From Nocardioides flavescens (GTDB taxonomy: Bacteria > Actinomycetota > Actinomycetes > Propionibacteriales > Nocardioidaceae), in the NCBI RefSeq assembly GCF_009823805.1, contig NZ_WUEK01000011.1, positions 1 to 64,000 on the forward strand: a stretch of DNA of 64,000 nt, read 5' to 3'. The notes beneath the pieces were generated by a model. It had not been told where the DNA came from and ran no database searches. It saw nothing but the letters and a program-made list of their open reading frames with translations. The translations under genes were made by a program, and so were the position numbers. Positions 33,728 through 42,087 of the stretch are shown piece by piece. Numbering within the stretch: position 1 is the first letter of the stretch; the number at the start of each line of letters is the position of its first letter.

Positions 33728-36265
33728 TCAGTGGGCGCCGGCGACGGTCTGTCCGCCGCGGGCCCGGAAGGCGATGGCGGTGGCGACCAGCATCAGGCCG
33801 CCGGGGAGCCAGTACTGCCAGGCCTGGTCGAGGCCGAGGAAGCTGCTGGCGTTGGAGAGCATCGCGAGCAGCAGCGCACCGGCGAGGACGCCGGGGTAGG
33901 ACCCGCGGCCGCCGTACACGCTGGCGCCGGCGAGCACGACGGCCGTGATGCCGGTGAGCGTGTAGGACACGCCCTGGGTGGGGTCGCCGATGCCGATCTG
34001 GCCGGCCACGACGATGCCGGCGAGGCCGGCGCCGAGCGAGGACAGCACGTACGCCGCCGCGGTGGCGCGGCCCGAGCGGACCCCGAGGCGCTCGGCGGCG
34101 ATGCGGTGCGAGCCGGTGGCCCGCAGGGCGCGGCCGCCGGCGCCGCGCAGCAGCCGCTCGGCGAGCACCGCGACGACGACCAGCACGATGAAGATGATCG
34201 GGACCGGCCCGATCGCGTGGTAGGGCAGGCCGAGCAGCGTCGGGTCCATGAGCCCGCCGGGCGTCGAGCGCAGCAGCAGGGTGAGGCCCTGCACGGCGAC
34301 GAACGTCGCGAGCGTGGCCACGATCGGCGGGAGACCGCCGAGCACGACCATGCCGGCGTTGAGCAGACCCACGCCGGCGGCCACCGCCAGGGCGATGAGC
34401 GCCCCGGTGACCACGCCGACCGTGCCTCCGTCGGTCGCGGTGAAGGACAGCACGATGATCGTGAGCCCCAGGACCGGTCCCGCGCTGAGGTCGATGCCGC
34501 CCGTCATGACGACGGTGAGCTGGCCCAGGGCCACGAACCCGAGGGCCGTCGTGGCGACGAGCAGCCCCTGCACGTTGAGCTCGCCGAGGAACGTCGGCGT
34601 GCGGCTCGTGGTGACGATCGCGAGCACCACGGCCAGCGCGAGGAGCAGGAGGCCCGGGGCGCCGTCGCTGCGGCGGGCCCAGGTGAGCGGGTCGCGGCCC
34701 CGCGAGCGCTTCTTCTCCGGCGCGACGGGGGCGTCTGCGTCGTCGTGGCGCGAGTGCACCGAGCGCAGCGCGGCGCCGGTGATCGCCTGCTCGGTGACCT
34801 CGTCGTCGTGCAGCTGCGCGGCCACGCGACCGGCCGAGAGGACGGTGACGTCGTCGCACAGCCCTGCCAGCTCGGCGGCGTCGGAGGACAGCACCACGAC
34901 CGAGGCGCCGTCGTCGGCGAGCTCGCGCAGCATCTGGTAGATCTCGCGGCGCGCACCGACGTCGACCCCTCGGGTCGGCTCGTCGCACAGCAGCAGCGTC
35001 GGCTCGGTCATCATCGCGCGGGCGAAGATGACCTTCTGCTGGTTGCCGCCCGAGAGCGTGCGCACCTCGACCTCGTCGGAGGCCGCGCGGATCGACGTAC
35101 CGGCCGTGCCGACCGCGACCGCCTCGCGCTCGCGCGAGGTCGAGACGACGCCGGCTCGGGCCAGGGCGGGCAGGTGGGTCACGGTCATGTTCTCGCGCAC
35201 CGAGAGGTCCGCGAACAACCCCTCCGACGTGCGGTCGTCGGGGATGAACCGCACCCCGCGCCGGGCCACGTGGCCCGGCGTCGAGACGGTGAGCGGCTCG
35301 CCCTGCAGGACGACCTCGCCCGCCGAGACGGAGCCGAGGCCGGCCAGCGCGCGGATGACCTCGCGCTGGCCGTTGCCCTCCACGCCCGCGAGGCCGACGA
35401 TCCTGCCACGACGGCAGACCAGGTCGACGTCGCGGAAGCCCGCGCCGCTCAGCCCGGTCACCCGCAGCCCGACGTCCCCCTGGTCGGGATGCTTGGGCGG
35501 GAAGACCGCCTCCAGCGCCCGGCCGACCACCATCTCGACGATGTCGTCGTCGGTGAGCGTGCCGGTGGCCGCCGTGCCGCGGATGATGCCGTTGCGCAGC
35601 GTGGTGATGCGGTCGGCGACCCGCCGCACCTCGGCGATGCGGTGCGAGATGTAGATGACGGCCGTGCCGGCCGCGGTGAGCTCCGCGACCAGCGCGAAGA
35701 CCCGCTCGACCTGGTCCTGGGTGAGCGACTCGGTCGGCTCGTCGAGCACGAGCACCTTGGGCTGCAGCGCGACGGCCTTGCCGATCTCGAGCAGCTGCCG
35801 CTCGGCGGTGCGCAGCTCGGAGGCGCGGGCCGACAGGTCCACGTCGAGCCCGACCCGGTCGAGCTGGGCGCGGGCCCAGGCCTTGACCGGGTCCGTACGA
35901 CGGGCCGACGGGACGGCGAGCAGCAGGTTCTCGAGGACGGTGAGGTCGTCGAGGATCGCGGGGTGCTGGTAGACGACCGCCAGCCCGAGCTCGTGGGCCA
36001 GCGCCGGGGAGGCGCTGGTGAGCTCCTGGCCCGCGATCTCGACCGTGCCGGTGTCGGCCGCCAGGCTGCCGGCGGCGATGCCCATGAGCGTGGACTTGCC
36101 GGCGCCGTTCTCACCGACGAGCGCGTGCACCTCGGCGGGCAGCACCTCCAGGTGCACGTCGGTCACGGCCGGGTTGCCGGCGTAGGACTTGCTGACCCCG
36201 TGCAGGCGCAGGGCGGGCACCGGAGCCGGTGCGGTCGCCGGCGCGGACGTGGAGGTCTCAGTCAC
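33728..36265 (-). CDS. Sugar-type ABC importer, ATPase fused to permease (RbsA-RbsC-like)
   Basis: An 845-residue fusion. Two nucleotide-binding domains come first: Walker A in GENGAGKST (first), signature LRTAERQLLE and Walker B VLVLDEPTESL; in the second, GVEGNGQREV replaces the P-loop and LSGGNQQK and LLLCDEPTRGVD are present. After a basic linker (about 525-545) comes a full RbsC/YjfF-type permease with about nine helices (TALGFVALGQLTVVMTGGIDLS and VYGGRGSYPGVLAGALLLA). In most bacteria these are two proteins. The GTG start overlaps the stop of the binding-protein gene by eight bases. It pairs with a separate permease gene (37523), giving one fused and one free permease. Confidence 0.93.
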   Translation of the reverse strand: MTETSTSAPATAPAPVPALRLHGVSKSYAGNPAVTDVHLEVLPAEVHALVGENGAGKSTLMGIAAGSLAADTGTVEIAGQELTSASPALAHELGLAVVYQHPAILDDLTVLENLLLAVPSARRTDPVKAWARAQLDRVGLDVDLSARASELRTAERQLLEIGKAVALQPKVLVLDEPTESLTQDQVERVFALVAELTAAGTAVIYISHRIAEVRRVADRITTLRNGIIRGTAATGTLTDDDIVEMVVGRALEAVFPPKHPDQGDVGLRVTGLSGAGFRDVDLVCRRGRIVGLAGVEGNGQREVIRALAGLGSVSAGEVVLQGEPLTVSTPGHVARRGVRFIPDDRTSEGLFADLSVRENMTVTHLPALARAGVVSTSREREAVAVGTAGTSIRAASDEVEVRTLSGGNQQKVIFARAMMTEPTLLLCDEPTRGVDVGARREIYQMLRELADDGASVVVLSSDAAELAGLCDDVTVLSAGRVAAQLHDDEVTEQAITGAALRSVHSRHDDADAPVAPEKKRSRGRDPLTWARRSDGAPGLLLLALAVVLAIVTTSRTPTFLGELNVQGLLVATTALGFVALGQLTVVMTGGIDLSAGPVLGLTIIVLSFTATDGGTVGVVTGALIALAVAAGVGLLNAGMVVLGGLPPIVATLATFVAVQGLTLLLRSTPGGLMDPTLLGLPYHAIGPVPIIFIVLVVVAVLAERLLRGAGGRALRATGSHRIAAERLGVRSGRATAAAYVLSSLGAGLAGIVVAGQIGIGDPTQGVSYTLTGITAVVLAGASVYGGRGSYPGVLAGALLLAMLSNASSFLGLDQAWQYWLPGGLMLVATAIAFRARGGQTVAGAH

Positions 36266-37430
36266 GCCAGCCGCCCTCGCCGCGGGTCAGCTTCATGATC
36301 TGCTCGTCGCTGATGTCGTTGGACAGCAGCGCGTCCTCGGGGGCGCTGTCGTCGCAGATCGGCTGCTGGTCGGCGACGGTCGAGTCCTCGAAGAGGGGCA
36401 GCTTGAGGATGTCGTCGGGGCTGAGCAGCTCGTCCTCGGGGATGTCGACGCCCTGGGCCTTGGCGACCGCGAGCTGCACGGCGATGCGGGCGGTCCAGTT
36501 GCGGGCCGAGGAGGTGGCGAGCTTGAAGTCGGGGTTGTCGGCCTGGGCCTTGGTCCACTCGCACGACAGCGCGTTGGCCTCGAGGCTCGCCATCGGCGGG
36601 AGCGCGATGCCGGCGGTCTGGAAGGCCTTGATGATGCCGGTCGACATCAGGCCCTCGTCGGAGATGACGCCCTTGATGTCGGGGTTGGCCGAGAGCACGG
36701 CACCGAGCGCCTGCTGGGCGGCCGCCGGGTCCCAGTTGCCCTCGATCCAGGTGTCGTCGCCCGAGACCAGGTCGATGTTGTCGGCGAGGCCGGACTTGAT
36801 GCCCGCCAGCTCGTCGGCCGAGACCTGGTTGCCGGCGGGGCCGCCGACGAAGATCACCTTGCCGCCGTCGGGCAGCTGCTTGCTCATCCACTCGCCCCAC
36901 AGCTGACCGTCGTACTCGTGGTCGGAGTCGACGTAGGTGAGGTAGTCCTTGCCGGCCTCGCCGCCCGGGTCCGAGGCCCACGGCACGATCGCGACGCCGC
37001 GCGACTGGGCCGAGGTGATGCCCGGGAGCTCCGCCTCGCCGCTGCCGCCGGCGTCGGGGATGATCACGACGGCCTTGGCGCCCTGGGCGACCATGCCCTG
37101 GAGGCCGGAGATCGCGGCCTGCAGGTCGAACTTCGCGTCGACGGTCTTGACGTCGGTGATGTTGGAGCACTCCTTGAACCCCTGGAGCGCCTGGGCCTTG
37201 GACTCCTTCGACCAGCCGTTGAGGCCGCCGCCGTCCTGGAAGCCGGCCACCAGGTCGCCGTCGCCGCACCAGGCGGGGTTGTCGCCGCTGCCGCCGCCGC
37301 TGCCGGTGCTGCCGCCGGCGGAGGAGGAGCTGTCGGAGCCGCAGGCGGCGAGGGCCGAGACGGACACGATCGCGAGCGCGGCGAGGCCGGCGGCGCGGGT
37401 ACGACGCGAGGTGTGACGGACGGTGCTCAT
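36258..37430 (-). CDS. Sugar-type ABC importer substrate-binding lipoprotein
   Basis: A 390-residue periplasmic-type binding protein of the RbsB (Peripla_BP_4) family. The signal peptide ends in lipobox LAAC (ALAACGSD, about 28-35), followed by a Gly/Ser linker. The two lobes are visible as AQGAKAVVIIPDAGG and KVIFVGGPAGNQVSADELAGIK, with the hinge-region NPDIKGVISDEGLMSTGIIKAF. GGAGG precedes the ATG. The gene lies between the permease gene and the ATPase-permease fusion, after a pair of hairpins (37456-37500) that may let it be expressed at higher level. Ligand: unknown, despite the sugar-type fold. Confidence 0.92.
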   Translation of the reverse strand: MSTVRHTSRRTRAAGLAALAIVSVSALAACGSDSSSSAGGSTGSGGGSGDNPAWCGDGDLVAGFQDGGGLNGWSKESKAQALQGFKECSNITDVKTVDAKFDLQAAISGLQGMVAQGAKAVVIIPDAGGSGEAELPGITSAQSRGVAIVPWASDPGGEAGKDYLTYVDSDHEYDGQLWGEWMSKQLPDGGKVIFVGGPAGNQVSADELAGIKSGLADNIDLVSGDDTWIEGNWDPAAAQQALGAVLSANPDIKGVISDEGLMSTGIIKAFQTAGIALPPMASLEANALSCEWTKAQADNPDFKLATSSARNWTARIAVQLAVAKAQGVDIPEDELLSPDDILKLPLFEDSTVADQQPICDDSAPEDALLSNDISDEQIMKLTRGEGGWRD

Positions 37431-37455
37431 GCGGATCCTCCGGAGAGAGTCGGGA

Positions 37456-37500
37456 CGACGGGCGGGTGCCCGTCGCGCGTCACCGGCGGGCGCCGGTGAC
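37456..37500. promoter_or_regulatory. Two adjacent hairpins between permease and binding-protein genes
   Basis: CGACGGGC-GGGT-GCCCGTCG (37456-37475) is an 8-bp stem with a 4-base loop. GTCACCGGC-GGGC-GCCGGTGAC (37479-37500) is a 9-bp stem with a 4-base loop. They stand side by side in the 92-base gap of the importer operon. Stable stem-loops before a binding-protein gene often protect the mRNA or attenuate transcription and so change gene stoichiometry. Confidence 0.75.
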
Positions 37501-37522
37501 GTGGGTTGGGTGGACGGACGCC

Positions 37523-38578
37523 TCAGGCGGCGGTGGACGCCCGGCGGCGGCGGGAGCCGAGCCGGGGCAGGAGGCGACGGGTCCCGAGCCCGACGCCGAC
37601 AGCGATGACGAGGCCCTGCGCGAGGTTCTGCGCCGCGGGCGGGAAGCCGGCCGCGACCACGACCTGGCTGAGCTGGGTGAGGAACAGCGCGCCGCCGGCC
37701 GTGGCGACCACGCTGGCGCGGCCCCCGGCGAACGCGGTGCCGCCGATCGCCACGGCGGCGATCGTCGACAGCAGGTAGGGGTCGCCCTGGAAGGCGCTCG
37801 GGCGACCGATGAACCCGGCGAGCAGCACGCCGGTGAGGCCGTAGCAGACCCCCGCGGCGACGTACGCCCCCGCGATCGTGGTGCGCACCGGCAGGCCGAC
37901 GGCCCGGGCGGCGGCCGGGTTGGCGCCGGTGAGCTCGACGCGGCGGCCGAGGACCGTACGACGCCCCACCCAGGCGACCAGCGCGACGATCACGATCGTC
38001 AGCCAGATCAGGACCGGCAGGCCGAGCACCCGGTCGCTGACCGCGCTGGTCAGGGCGGGCGGAGCGCTGGCCGACATGGTGCCGCCGGTGACCGAGAGGA
38101 TCGTGCCCTGGGCCAGGGCGCTCACGCCGAGCGTCGCGACGAACGGCGTGATGCCGAACCGCGTCACCGCGACCGCGTTGACGAGACCGCCGAGGGCGCC
38201 GAGGGCGAGCGCGGCCAGGATCGCCGGCACCAGCTTGCCGTCGGCGCCGCCGCTGACCTCGACCACCGTGACTGCGCTGATCGAGATGATGCCGGCGCTC
38301 GACAGGTCGAGGCCGGCCTGCTGGGCGACGAGCGTCTGGCCCATGGCGGCCACCGCGAGCAGCGCTGCGAACGGCAGCATCGACTGCAGCGCGGAGGAGT
38401 CGACCGTGCCGGGCACGGTGATGGCCGAGACGACGAACAGCGCGATGGTGAGCAGCCACACCGTCGCGAAGCCCGACCCGAACCAGCGGCGAACCGCGCC
38501 GCCGGGCCGCGCCGCGGCCGCGGGGGTGGCGGCGGAGGCGGGCAGCTGGTCGTGGTCTGCGGAGAGCGCGGACGGCAT
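37523..38578 (-). CDS. Sugar-type ABC importer permease (RbsC-like)
   Basis: A 351-residue permease with about nine hydrophobic helices (for example FATVWLLTIALFVVSAITV and LVPAILAALALGALGGLVNAV). The family EAA-type coupling region appears as GANPAAARAVGLPVRTTI, and a conserved GGTAFAGGRASVVATAGGA segment lies near the end. It is the first gene of the importer operon (RBS AGGAG at proper distance, ATG 38578). It should form a heterodimeric channel with the permease half of the 845-residue fusion, which lacks a second partner of its own. Confidence 0.92.
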   Translation of the reverse strand: MPSALSADHDQLPASAATPAAAARPGGAVRRWFGSGFATVWLLTIALFVVSAITVPGTVDSSALQSMLPFAALLAVAAMGQTLVAQQAGLDLSSAGIISISAVTVVEVSGGADGKLVPAILAALALGALGGLVNAVAVTRFGITPFVATLGVSALAQGTILSVTGGTMSASAPPALTSAVSDRVLGLPVLIWLTIVIVALVAWVGRRTVLGRRVELTGANPAAARAVGLPVRTTIAGAYVAAGVCYGLTGVLLAGFIGRPSAFQGDPYLLSTIAAVAIGGTAFAGGRASVVATAGGALFLTQLSQVVVAAGFPPAAQNLAQGLVIAVGVGLGTRRLLPRLGSRRRRASTAA

Positions 38579-38694
38579 CGGAGCTCCTGACGGCGGTGTG
38601 ACGGGCGCCACCCATCTGACTCCTGGTGTGGGGTGGGCCACATTGGCCGTCCCCGTGAGAATCGGACCCCTTCGATGACGGGACCCGTGATTCC

Positions 38695-38709
38695 TCAGCA
38701 TCGTGCTGA
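38695..38709. promoter_or_regulatory. Short inverted repeat upstream of the importer operon
   Basis: TCAGCA-TCG-TGCTGA is a perfect 6-bp inverted repeat in the roughly 200-base region between the divergent importer operon and the AraC-type gene. It is a candidate operator; the AraC-type protein or the PucR-type protein of the cluster could bind. Evidence is only its symmetry and position. Confidence 0.35.
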
Positions 38710-38781
38710 CGTCGTCCGAGCCCTCCGCTCACGGGCGCCGTGAGTGCCTCTCGATGGTCACGCGCGTGGCACAGTCGCGCC

Positions 38782-39222
38782 GTGAGCCGGGAGGTCGAGC
38801 AGCGCAACCGGGCGATGCTGCGAGCGCGCGACGCGATGGACCGGCGCTTCGCCGAGCCGCTGGACGTGCCGGGGCTGGCGTCGATCGCGCACGTCTCGCC
38901 GGCGCACTTCATACGGACCTTCCGGGCGACGTTCGGCGAGACGCCGCACCGTTACCTGCAGAGACGACGCATCGAGCGGGCGATGGCGATGCTGTGCTCG
39001 ACGGACCTGTCGGTCACCGAGGTGTGCATGGCGGTGGGGTTCTCGAGCCTCGGGACGTTCAGCCGCACCTTCCGCGAGGTCGTCGGCCAGTCACCGCGCG
39101 ACTACCGCGCCACCCACCCGCACGTCGACCGCGTGCCCACCCACTTCTCGATGGCGTGGACCCGACCGAGCAGTCTCGGGTCAGCAGTTTCGGAGAAGCG
39201 CGACGGCGACGTGGCCCCCTAG
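38782..39222 (+). CDS. Short AraC-type transcriptional regulator
   Basis: A 146-residue protein that is almost only the DNA-binding part of AraC. The two helix-turn-helices are LASIAHVSPAHFIRTFRATF and STDLSVTEVCMAVGFSSLGTF with the closing SRTFREVVGQSPRDYR. There is no ligand-binding domain. About 30 residues follow, without a recognised domain. Start is ambiguous: GTG at 38782 gives a canonical AraC start (EQRNRAMLRARDAMD); a GTG at 38740 is open in frame. The next gene (VOC protein) begins 10 bases after its stop, so the two form an operon, a pairing often seen in actinobacteria. Confidence 0.85.
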   Translation: MSREVEQRNRAMLRARDAMDRRFAEPLDVPGLASIAHVSPAHFIRTFRATFGETPHRYLQRRRIERAMAMLCSTDLSVTEVCMAVGFSSLGTFSRTFREVVGQSPRDYRATHPHVDRVPTHFSMAWTRPSSLGSAVSEKRDGDVAP

Positions 39223-39232
39223 CGTCGGGGCC

Positions 39233-39649
39233 GTGTTCACCGACATCAACATCTCCCAGCTCTTCGTCTTCGACCAGGACGAGGCCCTCGACTACGTCGG
39301 CAAGCTCGGCCTGGAGGTCCACACCGACCAGGACCTCGGCTTCATGCGCTGGCTCACCGTGATGGTCCCCGGCCACCCCGAGCGGGAGATCCTGCTCGAG
39401 CGCCCCGGCGCCCCGTCGATGGACGAGGAGACCGCGGCGCAGGTGCGCGAGCTGGTCAGCAAGGGCGTGATGGGCGGCTGGGTCGGCTTCGTGACCGACG
39501 ACTGCCGCAGGACCTACGAGGAGCTCAGCGCCAGGGGCGTGGAGTTCACCGACGGACCCAACGAGCAGCCGTACGGCATCGACGCAGGCATCCGCGACCC
39601 GTTCGGCAACAAGCTGCGGTTCGTGCAGCCGCTCGCACCCCAGGGCTGA
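39233..39649 (+). CDS. VOC (glyoxalase/bleomycin-resistance) superfamily protein
   Basis: A 138-residue VOC-fold protein. Two beta-alpha-beta modules are visible: ISQLFVFDQDEALDYVGKLG with REILLERPG, and VGFVTDDCRRTYEELSARG with GIRDPFGNKLRFVQP. The metal-type residues (Glu in LLERP, Asp in DPFGN region) are partly present, so it may be a metal-dependent lyase, dioxygenase or a resistance-type binding protein. The start is GTG at 39233. It is encoded directly after the AraC-type gene and is convergent with the E2 gene. No specific substrate is proposed. Confidence 0.88.
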   Translation: MFTDINISQLFVFDQDEALDYVGKLGLEVHTDQDLGFMRWLTVMVPGHPEREILLERPGAPSMDEETAAQVRELVSKGVMGGWVGFVTDDCRRTYEELSARGVEFTDGPNEQPYGIDAGIRDPFGNKLRFVQPLAPQG

Positions 39650-39670
39650 CCCTCCTCAGAGCAGCAGCGC

Positions 39671-41083
39671 TCAGAACAGCAGCGCGGACGCCGGGTCCTC
39701 CAGGATCGAGGCGACGTCGGCGAGGAACTGCGAGCCGGCGGCGCCATCGATGTGGCGGTGGTCGAAGGACAGCGCGAGCGTCGTCACCTGGCGCACGACG
39801 ATCTCGTCCCGGCCGTCGACCTGGGCGACCCAGGGCTGCTTCTTGATCGCTCCGAAGCACAGGATCGCCGACTCGCCCGGGTTGATGATCGGGGTGCCGG
39901 CGTCGACGCCGAAGACGCCGACGTTGGTGATCGTGAAGGAGCCGCCCGCCATCTCGGCGGGCTGGGTGCGGCCCTCGCGGGCGGTGGCGGTCAGCTCGTT
40001 GAGCGCGGTCGCCAGCTCGAGCAGCGAGAGCCGGTCGGCGTCCTTGACGTTGGGCACGACCAGCCCGCGCGGGGTGGCGGCGGCGATGCCGAGGTTGACG
40101 CCGTGCTTGACCACGATCTCCTGCGCGGCCTCGTCCCAGAACGAGTTCACGATCGGCGTGCGCCTCATCGCCAGCAGCGCGGCCCGGGCCAGCACGAGCA
40201 GCGGCGAGACCTTCACGTCGCGGAACTCGCGGCGCGCCCTCAGGCGCTCGACGAACTCGACGGTGCGGGTCGCGTCGAGCGTGACCCACTCCGTCACGTG
40301 CGGGGCGGAGTAGGCCGAGGCGACCATCGCCTGCGCCATCATCTTGCGCACGCCCTTGATCGGCTCGCGGGTCTCCCGCTCCCCCGTCCCGGCGTACGAC
40401 GGCACGGAGGTCGGAGCGGGGGCGGGCGCCGGGCCGCCTGCGGACGCCTGCTCCACGTCGGCACGGCTGATCGTGCCGCCGGGTCCGGTCGCGCTGACCG
40501 TGGCCAGGTCGACGCCGAGGTCCTTGGCGAGCTTGCGCACCGGGGGCTTGGCGAGCACCCGCACGGCGGCGGGCTCGCGCTCGACCGGCGTGACGGGCAC
40601 CGCGGGCTCCGGCTCCTCGGCCTCGACCAGCGGCGAGGCCGCGCCCGGCTCGAACGCCGCCTGCGCCTGCATGTGGGTCGCAACCGCACCGGAGGCGACC
40701 TTCCGGGGGCGCCGGGTCGGGCCGCGGTCGGCCTTCATGCGGCCGACCAGCGACTCGCCCTCCCCGCCGCCGGACGCGGCGGGGTTGGAGAGGTCGATGA
40801 CCATGTCGGCAGCGGGATCGGTCGACGGCGCGGGCGCTGCCGCCTCGTCGGGTGAGCCGATGGCGATGATCGGCGTGCCGACGGGGACGGTCTCGCCCTC
40901 GGCGACGAGGATCGCGGTCACCTCGCCGGCGTACGGCGAGGGCAGCTCGACGATCGACTTCGCGGTCTCGATCTCGCAGACGATGTCGTTGACGGCGATG
41001 GTGTCGCCGACCTTCACCTTCCAGGAGACGAGCTCGGCCTCGGTGAGGCCCTCGCCGACGTCGGGCAGGAGGTACTCGGGCAT
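39671..41083 (-). CDS. bkdC: Branched-chain 2-oxoacid dehydrogenase E2 (acyltransferase)
   Basis: A 470-residue E2 of a 2-oxoacid dehydrogenase complex. Residues 1-80 are a lipoyl domain (lipoyl lysine in EIETAKSIVELP). A Pro/Ala-rich linker leads to a peripheral-subunit-binding domain (LAKDLGVDLATVSATGPGG), followed by a second linker and the catalytic domain. The acyltransferase signature is SFDHRHIDGAAGSQF (HxxxD), and GGSFTITNVGVFG is present. It transfers the branched acyl group to CoA in the cytoplasm. The E1 alpha and beta genes are upstream in the same operon in the mycobacterial order; the E3 gene is not in this window. AGGAG precedes the ATG at 41083. Confidence 0.95.
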   Translation of the reverse strand: MPEYLLPDVGEGLTEAELVSWKVKVGDTIAVNDIVCEIETAKSIVELPSPYAGEVTAILVAEGETVPVGTPIIAIGSPDEAAAPAPSTDPAADMVIDLSNPAASGGGEGESLVGRMKADRGPTRRPRKVASGAVATHMQAQAAFEPGAASPLVEAEEPEPAVPVTPVEREPAAVRVLAKPPVRKLAKDLGVDLATVSATGPGGTISRADVEQASAGGPAPAPAPTSVPSYAGTGERETREPIKGVRKMMAQAMVASAYSAPHVTEWVTLDATRTVEFVERLRARREFRDVKVSPLLVLARAALLAMRRTPIVNSFWDEAAQEIVVKHGVNLGIAAATPRGLVVPNVKDADRLSLLELATALNELTATAREGRTQPAEMAGGSFTITNVGVFGVDAGTPIINPGESAILCFGAIKKQPWVAQVDGRDEIVVRQVTTLALSFDHRHIDGAAGSQFLADVASILEDPASALLF

Positions 41084-41094
41084 GCGGGGGTCTC

Positions 41095-42087
41095 CTAGAA
41101 CGCGAGCGAGCGGTCGACGGCGTCGAGCAGCCGGTCGAGGTCGGGCAGCCACTCCTCCTCGAGCCGCGAGGCGGGGTAGGGCGTGTCGAAGCCGCCGACG
41201 CGCAGCACCGGCGCCTCGAGGGAGTAGAAGCACTCCTCCTGCACCCGGGCGGCCAGCTCGGCACCGAGGCCGAGGTTGACGTGCGCCTCGTGGCACACGA
41301 CCGCGCGACCGGTGCGGCGCACCGACTCGTGGACCGGGCCCATGTCGAGCGGGGAGAGGGTGCGCAGGTCGATGACCTCGACCGAGCGGCCCTCGCCGGC
41401 GGCGGCCTCGGCGGCCTTGAGGGCGGTCTTGACGGTCGGGCCGTAGGCCAGCACCGTCACGTCGTCGCCCTGGCGCACGACGCGGGAGGTGAACAGCGGC
41501 GCGGGCTCGACCGAGTCGTCGAGCTCGGCCTTGTCGGCGTGGTACTGCCGCTTGGGCTCGAGGAAGATCACCGGGTCGTCGCAGGCGATGGCCTGCTGGA
41601 TCATCCAGTAGCCGTCGACGGGGTTGGAGCAGGCCACGACCTTGAGCCCCGGGGTGTGCGCGAACTGCGCCTCCGGCGACTCGCTGTGGTGCTCGACCGC
41701 GCCGATCCCGCCGCCGAAGGGGATGCGGATGACCATCGGCATCGGGATCCGGCCCTGGGAGCGGAAGTGCAGCTTGGCGACCTGGCAGACGATCTGGTCG
41801 TAGGCCGGGTAGACGAAGCCGTCGAACTGGATCTCGACGACCGGGCGGTAGCCGCGCATCGCCATGCCGACCGCGGTGCCGACGATGCCGGACTCCGCGA
41901 GCGGGCTGTCGATGACGCGGTCCTCGCCGAAGTCCTTCTGCAGGCCGTCGGTGATGCGGAAGACGCCGCCGAGCTTGCCGACGTCCTCACCCATCAGCAG
42001 GACTTTGGGGTCGGCCTCCATCGCCTTGCGCAGGCCGAGGTTGAGCCCCTTGGCGAGCGTGATCTTCTCGGTGGTCTGCTGAACCAT
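41095..42087 (-). CDS. bkdB: Branched-chain 2-oxoacid dehydrogenase E1 beta
   Basis: A 330-residue E1 beta subunit. The start is MVQQTTEKITLAKGLNLGLR. The Mg-TPP-adjacent conserved segments are ESGIVGTAVGMAMRG and IGAVEHHSESPEAQFAHTPG, with the C-terminal KTALKAAEAAAGEGRSVEVIDLRT and HEAHVNLGLGAELAARVQE. With E1 alpha it forms the thiamine-dependent decarboxylase for branched-chain 2-oxoacids from Val, Leu and Ile. TGATG overlap (42087) with the E1 alpha stop, and an 11-base gap to E2, support one operon. Confidence 0.95.
   Translation of the reverse strand: MVQQTTEKITLAKGLNLGLRKAMEADPKVLLMGEDVGKLGGVFRITDGLQKDFGEDRVIDSPLAESGIVGTAVGMAMRGYRPVVEIQFDGFVYPAYDQIVCQVAKLHFRSQGRIPMPMVIRIPFGGGIGAVEHHSESPEAQFAHTPGLKVVACSNPVDGYWMIQQAIACDDPVIFLEPKRQYHADKAELDDSVEPAPLFTSRVVRQGDDVTVLAYGPTVKTALKAAEAAAGEGRSVEVIDLRTLSPLDMGPVHESVRRTGRAVVCHEAHVNLGLGAELAARVQEECFYSLEAPVLRVGGFDTPYPASRLEEEWLPDLDRLLDAVDRSLAF

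Noticed and set aside
39650..39690. CAGAGCAGCAGCG / CAGAACAGCAGCG near-repeat at the bkdC 3' end
   Set aside because: Lies mostly in or next to the E2 coding end and is only two imperfect copies; likely chance.
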